Positions 1-8,719 are shown, counted from the first letter of the stretch. The stretch is 61,812 bases of DNA from Defluviitaleaceae bacterium (GCA_009781765.1 WQVC01000003.1:1-61812); one strand, 5' to 3'. The notes: generated by a model from the letters alone, not told the origin. A program made the numbers and translations.

Positions 1-131
1 AAAAGGGAAAATTTTCACACCAGGGCGCAAAAGCAGGTTAAGGGGAGGGAAAAAAAAAATTATTTTTTAAAAATCGAAAAAATTAAAAAAAAATTTTAAA
101 AAAAAATAAAAAAAAAAAAAAAAAACAACAC
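1..131. other. Low-complexity A/T-rich end
   Basis: From about base 50 to 125 the sequence is almost only A and T with several long A runs. No gene, promoter or clear hairpin can be supported. It may be a genuine AT-rich spacer, but its position at the edge of the window also fits a poorly resolved contig end. Confidence 0.5.
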
Positions 132-149
132 TCAGTACATCGAACATAC

Positions 150-350
150 TTGAGAACCGTAAAGGCGAGGCGGAAGCGCGGGCGCACTTCGCCCGCACCC
201 TTCTGCGCGTTTTCCGACGACGCCCGGACGGGCAGTGCGTTCGCTATCGTAAGCGGTTCGCTCGTGCGAACGGCGTTGAGAAGCCCGCTCAGGCTTCGCC
301 GGAAAACGCGCTGAAGCCCGCGTTTCCCGCCTCGCCTTTACGGTTCTCAA
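150..350. repeat. Long palindromic repeat, family Q copy 1
   Basis: Two perfect 24-base arms (150-173 and 327-350, starting TTGAGAACCG and ending CGGTTCTCAA) enclose a GC-rich interior with nested palindromes such as GCGTTTTCCG/CGGAAAACGC. The interior shares wording with the palindrome at 61655-61781, and an arm fragment recurs near 40771-40790. No protein is supported here. Confidence 0.75.
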
Positions 351-362
351 TGCCGTTCGCAA

Positions 363-459
363 TTGTTGTCGTTTTCGGGAAAAACACCCGAAAACAACCG
401 GTCGCTCACCATAATGCACTTAACGCCGACGGGACGCAAATCAAATTGATTCACTATAA
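363..459 (-). repeat. Degenerate partial MITE-like copy
   Basis: The stretch GTCGTTTT...AAAACAACCGGTCGCTC matches the loop and inner arm of the MITE copy at 28693-28830. It is followed by a palindrome, CAAATCAAATTGATTCAC, at about 438-455 whose reverse complement recurs at 28838-28856 beside that copy. The outer arms are degraded, so this looks like a relic. Confidence 0.5.
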
Positions 460-500
460 TTTGCCGCATGTTCCCTCGAATCCGGAGCAACTTCACGTGA

Positions 501-527
501 AATAAAAAAGTGCGCCAAGCGCACTTT
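501..527 (-). terminator. Rho-independent terminator of the flagellar operon
   Basis: On the minus strand a perfect hairpin GTGCGC-TTG-GCGCAC (510-524) is followed by TTTTTTATT. It lies about 110 bases beyond the last gene of the flagellar block. The same hairpin is one end of a dispersed repeat seen again near 16263, 16972 and (decayed) 23378. Confidence 0.8.
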
Positions 528-622
528 GAACACCAATAGCAGCAGTGAGCGAAGCGAGCGTTTCCGCTGCGCCGGGGACACATGTGATTTGCCACACATT
601 CCCCCGAAGCCGGAGCAGTTTA
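510..622. repeat. Dispersed GCCGGGGACA repeat
   Basis: After the GTGCGCCAAGCGCAC hairpin come TTTGAACACC, a spacer rich in GAGCGAAGCGAGCG, GCCGGGGACACATGTG and CATTCCCCCGAAGCCGGA. The same blocks in the same order occur at 16263-16378 (inside tsaB), 16972-17080 and 23378-23436. An extra end block lies at 468-486. No coding capacity. Confidence 0.65.
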
Positions 623-633
623 GTTTCACTATA

Positions 634-1251
634 TTACTGCCTGTCAATCAAATTCAATATTAACTTAACCTCGCCCTGCCCCAATCCGAGTTCCTTAGCG
701 ATTTCGGCAATGACCTTTCCGTCCTCGCGCATTTCCCAAATTTTTTTGTGCTTGGGGCTTGTGAAGGTCGGGGGCTTTTTGGGTTCGGGCGGAAGAGGCG
801 GCTCTTCAATCTGCATGGGCAGCACGGGCGGCGCGGGTTCAATCGACGGCAGCGCAGCAATCTGTTCAACCGGCGACGCGCTCGCAGGCACGGCTTGCGG
901 TTTTGCCTCCGGCGCAACCCGTTTAGATTCGTAAGTTTCAATATATTTCGCCAATTTTTCGGCAACAACAGTTCCGTCGGAAATTTCGGAGATTTCCTTT
1001 TGCTTTTCATCCGCCAAGCTGTACAAAAAAAGCATCGCTTTGTGTTTTTCGTCGGCGTCCGCCAAAACAAGCGCGCCCAATTTATTGATTTCATCAAGCG
1101 CGGAATTAAGGGCGGCGTCAAGCTCGGCAATTGCAATTTTCCCCCCGTTTTTTCGCTCGCGACGGCGCACAATAATCAAGGCGGTAAGCGAAAAAATCGT
1201 TACCACCGTGAAGCAAATTATAAGCGCGACAAGAACAACCGTAACAACCAA
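634..1251 (-). CDS. DUF6115-type protein at the end of the flagellar operon
   Basis: About 205 residues. One N-terminal membrane segment is followed by a basic stretch, a helical middle, a proline/alanine-rich linker and a C-terminal helix-turn-helix-like motif (KIWEMREDGKVIAEIAKELG, then LGQGEVKLILNL). That C-terminal motif is typical of the DUF6115 proteins found at the ends of Clostridia flagellar operons; their exact role is unknown, and motility is inferred from position. I chose the TTG at 1251 because CGGAGG lies seven bases upstream. An upstream in-frame TTG at 1296 would place a terminator-like hairpin inside the gene and has no ribosome-binding site. Last gene before the operon terminator. 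Confidence 0.75.
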   Translation of the reverse strand: MVVTVVLVALIICFTVVTIFSLTALIIVRRRERKNGGKIAIAELDAALNSALDEINKLGALVLADADEKHKAMLFLYSLADEKQKEISEISDGTVVAEKLAKYIETYESKRVAPEAKPQAVPASASPVEQIAALPSIEPAPPVLPMQIEEPPLPPEPKKPPTFTSPKHKKIWEMREDGKVIAEIAKELGLGQGEVKLILNLIDRQ

Positions 1252-1264
1252 GCAAATACCTCCG

Positions 1265-1283
1265 AAAAAGGGGCTTTCGCCCC
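1265..1283 (-). terminator. Terminator-like hairpin before the DUF6115 gene
   Basis: GGGGC-GAAA-GCCCC followed by TTTTT on the minus strand, directly before the CGGAGG of the next gene. It probably attenuates read-through into the last gene of the operon. Confidence 0.55.
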
Positions 1284-1297
1284 TATCGTTAATCAAA

Positions 1298-1376
1298 GCC
1301 TGTTTAATATCTCTGCGTCGGCGAGGAGCAAAAAATTTTCTCGAAAATCCACCGAAAACTGCTATATTAAACAGGC
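1298..1376. repeat. Long-loop inverted repeat
   Basis: Perfect 13-base arms, GCCTGTTTAATAT (1298-1310) and ATATTAAACAGGC (1364-1376), bracket a 53-base loop between two flagellar-operon genes. It could be a transcript-stability hairpin or the remains of a small element. Confidence 0.6.
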
Positions 1377-1386
1377 TCTCAAAAAT

Positions 1387-1698
1387 CTAAATTGTAATGT
1401 CGTACATACTTTCACTTTTGAAAAGTTTTGACTGCTTTGACTTGGGCTGTTCGGTTTTTTTCTCGGGCTTGCGACCGGAGCCGCTGTAACCGCCGTGACC
1501 TTTCCCGTCGGGGTTGACGTCGGCTTTATCGGCCTGCGCGGCCTGAACAACCTGTTGTTCCTGTTGACGCGCTTGCTTTTCAAGCCGCTCGGCAAACAAC
1601 TGACCGGCAAGCTCGGGACGACCTTGCGTACCCTGCAAGCCCGCACGCTGAGAATCGGCATGTTGTATGGTCAACGCTAAATCGACGGGACGTAACAT
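1387..1698 (-). CDS. Small Gln-rich protein of the flagellar operon
   Basis: 103 residues: a short N-terminal conserved-looking part starting MLRPVDLALTIQHADS, a glutamine-rich coiled stretch, then a low-complexity Gly/Lys/Pro tail. No membrane segment. Small proteins of this make-up commonly sit between fapA and the DUF6115 gene in Clostridia, with no known function. Start supported by GGAGGG eight bases before the ATG. It is separated from fapA by a hairpin array and from the next gene by a long-loop inverted repeat, so its expression may be tuned separately. Confidence 0.65.
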   Translation of the reverse strand: MLRPVDLALTIQHADSQRAGLQGTQGRPELAGQLFAERLEKQARQQEQQVVQAAQADKADVNPDGKGHGGYSGSGRKPEKKTEQPKSKQSKLFKSESMYDITI

Positions 1699-1724
1699 TG
1701 GAAGCCCTCCTTAATGCATTAACT

Positions 1725-1870
1725 TTTGGGGCTTCGCCCCAAACCCCACCCGCTTTTTGAAAAAAGCGGGGCAAAAACTTTCATAAAATCGCGCATTCGC
1801 GCGATTTTTGAGTTTTTTGTCGAACTTTTTTCCAAAAAAGTTCGCAGGGGTTCGGGGACGGAGTCCCCGA
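1725..1870. repeat. Modular hairpin array, copy 1
   Basis: Five consecutive hairpins: GGGGC-TTC-GCCCC (1728-1740), CCCGCTTTTT/AAAAAGCGGG, AAAATCGCGC/GCGCGATTTT, CGAACTTTTTT/AAAAAAGTTCG and GGGGAC...GTCCCC. The same modules recur in different combinations at 17098-17180, 19566-19797 and 25936-26106, always between genes. No protein is supported. Confidence 0.75.
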
Positions 1871-1874
1871 GGTT

Positions 1875-3476
1875 TTATATATTCGGTCCGATTGCGATTT
1901 TTTCTCCGTTGTTGCGCAACCTGCAATTTGAAAGTTCGTCGCGAATGGTCATTTGCGCGTTGCCGATTTTGATGCTTACACCAGGACGAATCACGTTTTT
2001 CACGCTAACCGTTCCAACGTTTACGGCGAGGTTGCGGTTCACATTGTCAACCTCTTCCTGCATTTTGGTCATTTTGTCGCGCAAAACCATTTTCATGTTA
2101 ATCATTTTGGCCAAAAGAGCCTTTTTATCAGGCGGAAGTTGGTCGCGCTTGCGCATAACGTTCAGCGTTTCAACGCCCTTATCGCACTTTTCGTACTCTT
2201 CTTTGAGCTTGTTAAACTCGGTGATGAGTTCTTTTTGTTTGTTGACTTCCTTGGGCGAGCCGCCCACTTCAATCTCCGTGTGCGTACCCATGGGCGAACC
2301 GACTGTTGTTGCAACAAGTTTTTCGCCGGCAAGCATGTTTCCGCCTACAAGAAGCCCGTTTTTGCCGACAAGCATGGCACTTCCGTCGCATTTAACATTG
2401 CTTTTGCGAATCGAATCCGAAATAACGCTTCCGCCGGCAGTTACGACCTTGCAGCTTTCGATAAATTTTGCGGTAACGTCGCCGGCAGCGGAAATTTCGC
2501 CTTTATCCGCGCCTTGGATTCCGCCGCCGAGAACAATGCTGCCCTCTGTCGAAATCAATTTTACCGCCTCGCACGCACCGTAAATTTCAATATTTCCGAC
2601 GGCTTTTACGGTAAAGCCGGAAATAACATTGCCGCGAATCGTAACCTGACCGTTAAAATCAATATTGCCCGTGGAGTTATCAACGTTGCCGGGGATTTCC
2701 AAATGGGGCGAAACGCTTACCTTGCCCTCTTTGAGAACAAGTTGCCCGCTTACGTCGGCAAGAAGATGCTGTCCGTCGGGAGAAAGCACCGTGCCTTTGC
2801 CGCGCGGAATAATTTGTGCGGGCTTGGGCTTCGGCGCGGGAGTAACGTTTCCGTAAATATCAACGCCGTCGTGCCCTTGTTTGGCGGGAACGCTTGTAAC
2901 AAGAACATCACCGCGATTGCACAGCTTAAACATATCAAGCTGTTTGAAGTTGACCGTACCGTCTTCCATGATTTTCGGCTTGGGCTTGATGTTGCGCTTA
3001 TCGAAATGGAACTGCAAAAAGCCGTCGGTTCCGTTGAGGGGTTCGCGACCTTCCGCAATTAAAATTCGCCTGCCGTAGCGTTTGTTTGCAAGGGCTGATT
3101 GAATCAGCTTAGAATCCGGAACAACCCGTTTTTCCTGCAATAAAGAAATGACCTCATTCGGCGTTAAAAGTTTCCCGTTGTTAATAGGCTCTTGGAAAAT
3201 GATATGAGCCTGCATACGGTCTTCGGAAACTTCAACTGATGCGGACTCGGCTACCTGCATAATTGACGTGCTTTCTGAAATTTTTATTTCAACAGTTCCG
3301 TCCTGCTTAAGTGCTTCACCGATACCAATGTAATCAACGCCTTTTATGCCGTACGAATCAATTACATCAATAACTTCCTGACGTGTTGCGCGTTCCTCCC
3401 CCTCGACATCGCGCAAAGTCAACCAAATGCCGTCCTCTTTAACTTTAATGTCAAAAGTATTTCTCTCCACCGTCAT
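1875..3476 (-). CDS. FapA/DUF342 family protein
   Basis: 533 residues. An N-terminal helical region precedes a middle rich in short Gly-Asn/Gly-containing beta-helix rungs (VTIRGNVISGFTVKAVGNIE, AAGDVTAKFIESCKVVTAGG), then a coiled coil from about residue 390 and a short C-terminal part. This is the layout of FapA (flagellar assembly protein A, DUF342), which is polymer-forming and occurs in flagellar operons; its mechanism is poorly known. Start supported by AGAGGAG upstream of the ATG. It lies 32 bases after the sigma-factor gene and is presumably cotranscribed with it. Confidence 0.85.
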   Translation of the reverse strand: MTVERNTFDIKVKEDGIWLTLRDVEGEERATRQEVIDVIDSYGIKGVDYIGIGEALKQDGTVEIKISESTSIMQVAESASVEVSEDRMQAHIIFQEPINNGKLLTPNEVISLLQEKRVVPDSKLIQSALANKRYGRRILIAEGREPLNGTDGFLQFHFDKRNIKPKPKIMEDGTVNFKQLDMFKLCNRGDVLVTSVPAKQGHDGVDIYGNVTPAPKPKPAQIIPRGKGTVLSPDGQHLLADVSGQLVLKEGKVSVSPHLEIPGNVDNSTGNIDFNGQVTIRGNVISGFTVKAVGNIEIYGACEAVKLISTEGSIVLGGGIQGADKGEISAAGDVTAKFIESCKVVTAGGSVISDSIRKSNVKCDGSAMLVGKNGLLVGGNMLAGEKLVATTVGSPMGTHTEIEVGGSPKEVNKQKELITEFNKLKEEYEKCDKGVETLNVMRKRDQLPPDKKALLAKMINMKMVLRDKMTKMQEEVDNVNRNLAVNVGTVSVKNVIRPGVSIKIGNAQMTIRDELSNCRLRNNGEKIAIGPNI

Positions 3477-3508
3477 AAATATCCCTTCTCCTCTCTTTTA
3501 CAATAACC

Positions 3509-4273
3509 CTACGCGAAAAGCAGGTTTTTATATCGACCCAGTTTGCCCTGCAAACGGGAAATTGCTCGAGTGTGAACTTGCGAAACCCTTGATTCCGACA
3601 CTTTCATAATGCTGCTAATTTCTCTCAAAGTCAAGTCTTCGAAATAATACAGCGTAACAATCAATTTTTCTTTTTCCGATAACTCCGAAATTGCCTCGGC
3701 GAGTAATTTTTTTGCTTCCTTTCGCTCGGCAATTTCTTCGGGAGAATCCATACGATTTGCAATAAGCGGCGCAACGGATACTTCGTAACTTTGCTCCATA
3801 AAATCGTCCAAACTTACAAGCGAAAGTACCGACGATTTTTTTATCAGCTCACGTGTTTCTTCTGCGGTTAAGTTTAATTTTTCGGCAAGTTCCTCATCTG
3901 TGGGAGGACGCCCCAATATATCTTCAAGTTCGTACGCAACTTTTTCCATTTGCTTATTTTTTTGCCTTAACGTGCGGGGAACCCAATCCATTTTGCGAAT
4001 ATGGTCAATTATTGTGCCGCGAATCCTCAGCGACGCATATGTTTCAAATTTCGCACCCTTGGCGTTATCAAATTTTTCAATCGCGTCAAGCAGACCGAAA
4101 ATTCCGTAACCCACCAAGTCGTCAAGCTCGACATGCTGGCCGACGTGAATCAACAGCCTCCCCGCAACATATTTGACCAAGGGCGCGTAGTACAAAATCA
4201 GCTTTTCTTTCAGGGCGGGATTTTTGCTTTCAACATACGCCTGCCACAATTTTTCCAAGTTTGCCGGGGTCAT
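3509..4273 (-). CDS. fliA: Flagellar sigma factor, FliA/SigD family
   Basis: 254 residues. Sigma-70 region 2 contains DDLVGYGIFGLLDAIEKFD and the TYASLRIRGTIIDHIRKMDW core typical of FliA/WhiG-type factors. Region 3 has RPPTDEELAEKL, and region 4 ends in a helix-turn-helix (LREISSIMKVSESRVSQVHT). Factors of this group direct RNA polymerase to late flagellar and chemotaxis promoters. No FlgM-like anti-sigma factor is visible in the window. The start overlaps the previous stop by four bases, indicating translational coupling. The symbol fliA is used for the family; sigD would be the Bacillus name. Confidence 0.92.
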   Translation of the reverse strand: MTPANLEKLWQAYVESKNPALKEKLILYYAPLVKYVAGRLLIHVGQHVELDDLVGYGIFGLLDAIEKFDNAKGAKFETYASLRIRGTIIDHIRKMDWVPRTLRQKNKQMEKVAYELEDILGRPPTDEELAEKLNLTAEETRELIKKSSVLSLVSLDDFMEQSYEVSVAPLIANRMDSPEEIAERKEAKKLLAEAISELSEKEKLIVTLYYFEDLTLREISSIMKVSESRVSQVHTRAISRLQGKLGRYKNLLFA

Positions 4274-4680
4274 AACGCCTCATCGGGAACATGTAGCGCA
4301 AACTCGTCGTCAAACTCGCCCGCAAGCGGGTCGACCGGGTCGATAAAGCCTGCGGCACCTACAATTTCAAGCGGTTCTTCGGTCATAACGTCAAGCGTCC
4401 CGAGTTCTTGGTTTTCAAGGCTCGCAACAAATGCCTGATATTCTTCGTCCTCCGCAAAATTGTAGGTGTTTTCGAGGGGTACAAAAACATTTGTAAGAAG
4501 ATAGCTTCGAACAAAATGCCCCACAAAATAAAACACGACAATCGTAATGCTCACCCAGAACGTCATCGTGAAAAGATGCCGCGGCATGTCGAAAAATATA
4601 GTCCAAACGAACGCGCCGGCAATCACCACTCCTGCCAAAACACTAATCAACAAATGAATCCTGTTAAGTTGATATGACAT
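4270..4680 (-). CDS. Small two-helix membrane protein in flagellar operon
   Basis: 136 residues from the ATG at 4680. Two hydrophobic segments (about residues 8-30 and 38-58) precede a soluble acidic tail rich in Glu and Asp, so the tail is probably cytoplasmic. No family is recognised. A GTG three codons upstream is possible, but GGCGGTG is better placed for the ATG. The gene sits between cheD and the sigma factor and overlaps the sigma gene by four bases, which points to a motility-related role without saying which. Confidence 0.7.
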   Translation of the reverse strand: MSYQLNRIHLLISVLAGVVIAGAFVWTIFFDMPRHLFTMTFWVSITIVVFYFVGHFVRSYLLTNVFVPLENTYNFAEDEEYQAFVASLENQELGTLDVMTEEPLEIVGAAGFIDPVDPLAGEFDDEFALHVPDEAL

Positions 4681-4713
4681 GAATAACACCGCCTTCTTGA
4701 TTTTTGAAGCGTA

Positions 4714-5202
4714 TTAAATTTCCCTGAAACCTTGCCCGATTGCTTTTATTAAAAATTTTCCGCCGTCCGCATAAAGCTCTACCGTGCGCCCGAAGCTCGC
4801 GCCGGTTTCGGAACTTATAAGCGGTATGCCGAGCTTCGCAAGCGCGAGTTTTGTGGCGTCAACATTTCTGTCGCCCACTCGCAAATTTTCATTTGTGGCG
4901 TTAAAAGCAAACATTTGCGCGCCGCCCGCAATTTTCGCCTTCATAAATGTTTTTTTCGCGCCTAACTTTTCCATTTCCGAAATTAAAGTTACAACTGCGG
5001 TGTCCGCAAATTTTGCCTTGTTAGAATTGTTTTGAATCGCCGTTGAATCCGGAAGCATTATATGTGCAAGCCCCGCAACCTTTGAATGGGCGTCGTACAG
5101 GGCAATTCCGACGCACGAACCGAGCCCGAGCGTCGTTAAAATACCGGGGGCTTTCGTGGCTTTTAAATCAGCCATGCCCACCACAATCATGTCCCTCGCC
5201 AT
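4714..5202 (-). CDS. cheD: Chemoreceptor deamidase CheD
   Basis: 163 residues. CheD deamidates glutamines in chemoreceptors and stimulates CheC. The family core GLGSCVGIALYD supplies the catalytic cysteine and GLAHIMLPDS the histidine; AKIAGGAQMF and RNVDATKLAL follow as in the family. The ATG at 5202 overlaps the cheC stop (TAATG) and is preceded by GGGGTGG, so the pair is translationally coupled, as is usual for these partners. An in-frame upstream start would run back into cheC and is not needed. Confidence 0.93.
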   Translation of the reverse strand: MARDMIVVGMADLKATKAPGILTTLGLGSCVGIALYDAHSKVAGLAHIMLPDSTAIQNNSNKAKFADTAVVTLISEMEKLGAKKTFMKAKIAGGAQMFAFNATNENLRVGDRNVDATKLALAKLGIPLISSETGASFGRTVELYADGGKFLIKAIGQGFREI

Positions 5203-5834
5203 TATTCCACCCCTAAGGCACGCACTATCCTGTAAAATGAATGCAAATTCGGCACCATAACAAAGCATCCGGTAGACTCAACATTTTCAACTGCAATTTG
5301 CGATTCGATAAAAAGCATTTTGTCTGCCATTCGCCCGAACTCGCTTGCCGGCACAGACAGTATAGCATTTGCCATATCCACACACATATAGGGAATAGAT
5401 GGCTTTATTTGCGAATTTGTAAGCCCGGATATTGATGTCAGGTACGAGCTTATCATAATATTTCCGACTTCCTCAACCACAGAACGTTCCATTTCCCCAA
5501 AAGTGTGCATATCTTCCCCGAGGGCGGGCGGAGGCGTACCGATTACAAGCTCAACCAGATTATGTGCGGCTTCCACGCTCATAATCTGCATCATCATGCC
5601 TTGGATATTTCCCGAAAGCGACACCAAAATACCGAGCACCACGGTCTCCGGGCCGCCCACAAAGTTTGCAACATTATGAAAATCCAACCACGATACGCGC
5701 GGAACAGGCATGGTTACTTTTTTATTTACCATTTTCGAAAGCGCGGTGGCGGCATACGCCGTCCCCATGCTTCCGATTTCTTTCAATATGTCCAAATGCA
5801 TATCGGTGAATAAATCTTCCGCTTTCTTAGCCAT
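5202..5834 (-). CDS. cheC: CheY-P phosphatase CheC
   Basis: 211 residues. CheC removes phosphate from CheY-P and works with CheD. Members carry two copies of an (S/D)x3Ex2N motif. The second is intact (SVVEEVGN, roughly residues 112-122). The first reads DILKEIGS, so the usual asparagine is serine at residue 22 and the first site is probably weak or inactive. Start at ATG 5834 is supported by GGAGAG nine bases upstream. It lies 13 bases after the PilZ gene and overlaps cheD by one base. Confidence 0.93.
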   Translation of the reverse strand: MAKKAEDLFTDMHLDILKEIGSMGTAYAATALSKMVNKKVTMPVPRVSWLDFHNVANFVGGPETVVLGILVSLSGNIQGMMMQIMSVEAAHNLVELVIGTPPPALGEDMHTFGEMERSVVEEVGNIMISSYLTSISGLTNSQIKPSIPYMCVDMANAILSVPASEFGRMADKMLFIESQIAVENVESTGCFVMVPNLHSFYRIVRALGVE

Positions 5835-5847
5835 AAAAAACACTCTC

Positions 5848-6510
5848 CTACCGCGGACGCGCCTTTTTCAGTTCTTCGCGCTGCACTTTGTACATATATC
5901 GAATAATCTGCTCTTGGTCTGTTTCCGGCATCATCGCGAATCGAACGCCGTACTGGTATGCAAACTTCGACCCTTCAGGCATTTCGGTTTTCGAGCGCAC
6001 GTCGCCGAAGGCAACAACAAATTCTTCCCCGAGCTGAATCGATACGTTTAATAAATATCCTGATTGCATACTTTTGTCGGTAAAAATTTTCGCGCCGCCC
6101 GCGCTGAGGTCGGAAATCATGCCGACTTCGCGCTCGGCCTGCTGACCGCTTGAGTAAATTACCGTAAACGTAATGGGTATCGCACAATTAAATCGGAATG
6201 CGGAACGTTGCTGTATTTTTTCGCCGTCGCTGTCGATTCGAAGCCTTACAACGTCGAAACCGTCCACATCCGTTTTTGCCAAAAACGTCGCATTAAAAAC
6301 ATAAATGGCGTTGTCGGTTAAAAGTCGAAGCGTAAGCGGCCCCGCATTCTGCAAATCAACAACCTTGTGCTGGCTGACCGGCGCGTGAACCAAAATTTCG
6401 CGTGAATCCGGTATAAGCAACTCGATTTTACACACAAACCCCCCGTTCGGACCGTCATCCGGTCGCTGAATTTGTACCCGCGCCCCTGATTTTAAATTGT
6501 TTACAAACAT
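5848..6510 (-). CDS. YcgR-like PilZ-domain protein
   Basis: 220 residues. The N-terminal half resembles the flagellar-brake YcgR N domain and the C-terminal half is a PilZ domain. The cyclic-di-GMP signature is present: RSAFR (RxxxR) at about residue 92-96 and DLSAGG ((D/N)xSxxG). Proteins of this type bind cyclic di-GMP and slow or stop the flagellar motor. It sits between flhG and cheC in the same direction, so a motility role is a fair inference. Start ATG at 6510. Confidence 0.85.
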   Translation of the reverse strand: MFVNNLKSGARVQIQRPDDGPNGGFVCKIELLIPDSREILVHAPVSQHKVVDLQNAGPLTLRLLTDNAIYVFNATFLAKTDVDGFDVVRLRIDSDGEKIQQRSAFRFNCAIPITFTVIYSSGQQAEREVGMISDLSAGGAKIFTDKSMQSGYLLNVSIQLGEEFVVAFGDVRSKTEMPEGSKFAYQYGVRFAMMPETDQEQIIRYMYKVQREELKKARPR

Positions 6511-6536
6511 ACTCTAACTCCCCTACCCTCTTCAAA

Positions 6537-7424
6537 TTACGAACCGAATCGCCCTATCAGCTTCATCACAAAATTGTGAATGCTGCTCTTCCTTCCCGTG
6601 TCAACGTCCAAAAGGTCTGCACAAATTTTGCTGTATCTGGTCACGCTTTCCGCAAAGGGATACTGAATCGAAACCGGCTTTTGCTTGCGAACAGCCCGCA
6701 CCAAGTACGAATCAAACGGAATTGAACCGAGAAACCGTAATTTAATTCCCAAAAAACGCGCCGACACACCGTTTAATTTTTCAAAAACTTCATTCGCTTC
6801 CGTATCGTTTACGACGCAGTTGACAATAAGTTTTAACGATTCAACGTCCGGCATGGACGTTTTTACCGATTTAATAAGAGTGTACGCATCGGCGATTGCA
6901 GTCGGGTCCGGCGTTGTAACAACGATTGTATCCGACGACGCGCGTATAAAATTTACAACGGCGTTCGAAATTCCCGCCCGCGTGTCTATTATAATGAAGT
7001 CCGCCAAGGCGTCCAATTGTATGAAACTGTCGGTGAGGCGCATGATTTGGCTGTCGGTAAGCTCTGTAAGTGCCGCCATTCCGGAACCGCCCGACAAAAA
7101 CATGCATCCCATAGGCCCGATTGTAAGCGCGGATTCTATATCAACCGTACCGTTCAAAACATCCGCGATGGTGTATCCCGGCGCGACCCCAAGCAAAATT
7201 TCCACATTTGCAAGCCCGAAGTCGGCGTCTATTATAACAACGCGCTTGCCGAGCTTGCGCATTTGAATAGCTAAATTTACAGAAAAGTTCGACTTCCCTA
7301 CCCCGCCCTTGCCGCTCGCAATAGAAATAATTCGCGCGTTCATAATTGACGAAACGGGTTCGGGGACGTGACCGGATTGCGCCATAAGCTCCCGAAGGCG
7401 TTGCGCTTGGTCTGTCACTATCAT
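6537..7424 (-). CDS. flhG: Flagellar number regulator FlhG (MinD-like ATPase)
   Basis: 295 residues. A deviant Walker A motif (SGKGGVGKSNFSVNLA, about residues 34-49), VVIIDADFGLANVEILLG and FIIIDTRAGIS show the MinD/ParA fold. The N-terminal DQAQRLRELMAQ segment is the FlhG activation helix that stimulates FlhF. FlhG sets flagellar number and position. Start overlaps the flhF stop by four bases (ATGA), as is usual for this pair. Confidence 0.93.
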   Translation of the reverse strand: MIVTDQAQRLRELMAQSGHVPEPVSSIMNARIISIASGKGGVGKSNFSVNLAIQMRKLGKRVVIIDADFGLANVEILLGVAPGYTIADVLNGTVDIESALTIGPMGCMFLSGGSGMAALTELTDSQIMRLTDSFIQLDALADFIIIDTRAGISNAVVNFIRASSDTIVVTTPDPTAIADAYTLIKSVKTSMPDVESLKLIVNCVVNDTEANEVFEKLNGVSARFLGIKLRFLGSIPFDSYLVRAVRKQKPVSIQYPFAESVTRYSKICADLLDVDTGRKSSIHNFVMKLIGRFGS

Positions 7425-8719
7425 GGTTGACCTCCGCCTTCCGCATACGGGTGAACTTCACCCTCCGCCAGACCGAGAAGCGACTTGGCAATTTTGTCCG
7501 GCTTAACCGATTCAAGGTCATCCGGCACGTTTTGTCCAAAGGTTACATACGCGGCCTTTTTCCCCGCAAGGCAACATACATTCATCAGAACGCCCAAGGC
7601 TTCAGCCTCGTCGAGTTTTGTGAAAATCAAGTCAAAATCGGAAACCCCGTCAAAAACGCTTACGATTTTACATAAATCCCTGTAGCGCGTTGTTACGCTG
7701 AGAACCAAATATCGTCTGCTGTCCGGCACTGCGTCGAGAAGCTGTTTAAGCTCACCTATGCTTTCGGTGCTTTTATGACTTCGACCCGCCGTGTCTATTA
7801 AAACTATATCATTTTTTTTGCGAAGTGTGCGCAAATGTTCCTGCATCTCGTCGGGCTTATATACAACGCGAATGTCAAGCCCCAAAATGTCCGCGTAAGT
7901 TTTAAGCTGCTCAACAGCGGCTATACGATACGTGTCTGCTGTTATCAACCCTACGCGAAGCCCGTGTTTCAGCGTCAAAATTGACGAAAGTTTTGCAATT
8001 GTCGTTGTTTTGCCAACACCGGTCGGCCCCATGAAAACAACTGCTTGCGCGTCGGATTTCCCGGACTTTTCCGTATTGATAAGAGTCGGATTTTTTAAAA
8101 TATCAACGAGGCTTCCGTAAACTGATTTTATTAAAATTCGCACGTCCGCCCGGTCTGATTCGTCCACATCTTCCAGTTCACGCAAGAGGTGTTGCGCAAC
8201 CTCCGGTAAAACCTCTTGCTCAAGCATGGTGTCGTAAAAAAGCTGCACCATGCTGTGGTTGTATTTTTTTCCTTCGGGTGTCGGCACATGGGATTCAACC
8301 TTGGTTTTCGCCCGTTTTGTTGCTTCCTCAATTTCAATTTGATTTGCCGCCTTGCGCGCCTCCTGCAAAAGAATCGACATGGATTCCCCTATCGCGTCAG
8401 ACTCCGGAACTTCCGGCTTGCTTTCGGCAACTTCGGCGGAAGGCTTCTTACGTTTGCGCTTGCGCCCGGATTTGCCGGACTCGGCAACATCAGGCGGAGC
8501 AACAACATTTTCCTCCGGCTGATTGTTCATAAACTTCATCAACTCTGCGTCGTCTTCGCAAGCAGCAGTTATGACTACGCTCGATTGCCTGAAAAATCCG
8601 AAAAATCCGCCGGCAGGTTTCTGCTTCACGCTTATAATCGTCGCGCCTTCACCCATCTCCTCCATTATGACGGGCATGAGCGCAGCTTCGGATTTCCCTT
8701 CATATCGCTTTACTTTCAT
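7421..8719 (-). CDS. flhF: Flagellar SRP-like GTPase FlhF
   Basis: 432 residues. A B domain with low-complexity basic and acidic linkers (residues 1-150) precedes an N domain and an SRP-type GTPase domain with GPTGVGKTTTIAKLS at about residue 230, LITADTYRIAAVEQLKTYA, DTAGRSHK and TKLDEAEALG. FlhF places the flagellar base at the membrane and is regulated by FlhG. It overlaps flhA upstream and flhG downstream by four bases each. Confidence 0.94.
   Translation of the reverse strand: MKVKRYEGKSEAALMPVIMEEMGEGATIISVKQKPAGGFFGFFRQSSVVITAACEDDAELMKFMNNQPEENVVAPPDVAESGKSGRKRKRKKPSAEVAESKPEVPESDAIGESMSILLQEARKAANQIEIEEATKRAKTKVESHVPTPEGKKYNHSMVQLFYDTMLEQEVLPEVAQHLLRELEDVDESDRADVRILIKSVYGSLVDILKNPTLINTEKSGKSDAQAVVFMGPTGVGKTTTIAKLSSILTLKHGLRVGLITADTYRIAAVEQLKTYADILGLDIRVVYKPDEMQEHLRTLRKKNDIVLIDTAGRSHKSTESIGELKQLLDAVPDSRRYLVLSVTTRYRDLCKIVSVFDGVSDFDLIFTKLDEAEALGVLMNVCCLAGKKAAYVTFGQNVPDDLESVKPDKIAKSLLGLAEGEVHPYAEGGGQP

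Noticed and set aside
748..1431. Long plus-strand open frame opposite the DUF6115 gene
   Set aside because: It is antisense to a gene with a clear ribosome-binding site and family motif; its protein is Arg/Phe-rich with no domain.
1953..3062. Plus-strand open frame of 369 codons opposite fapA
   Set aside because: No ribosome-binding site or family features; it is the antisense shadow of a well-supported gene.
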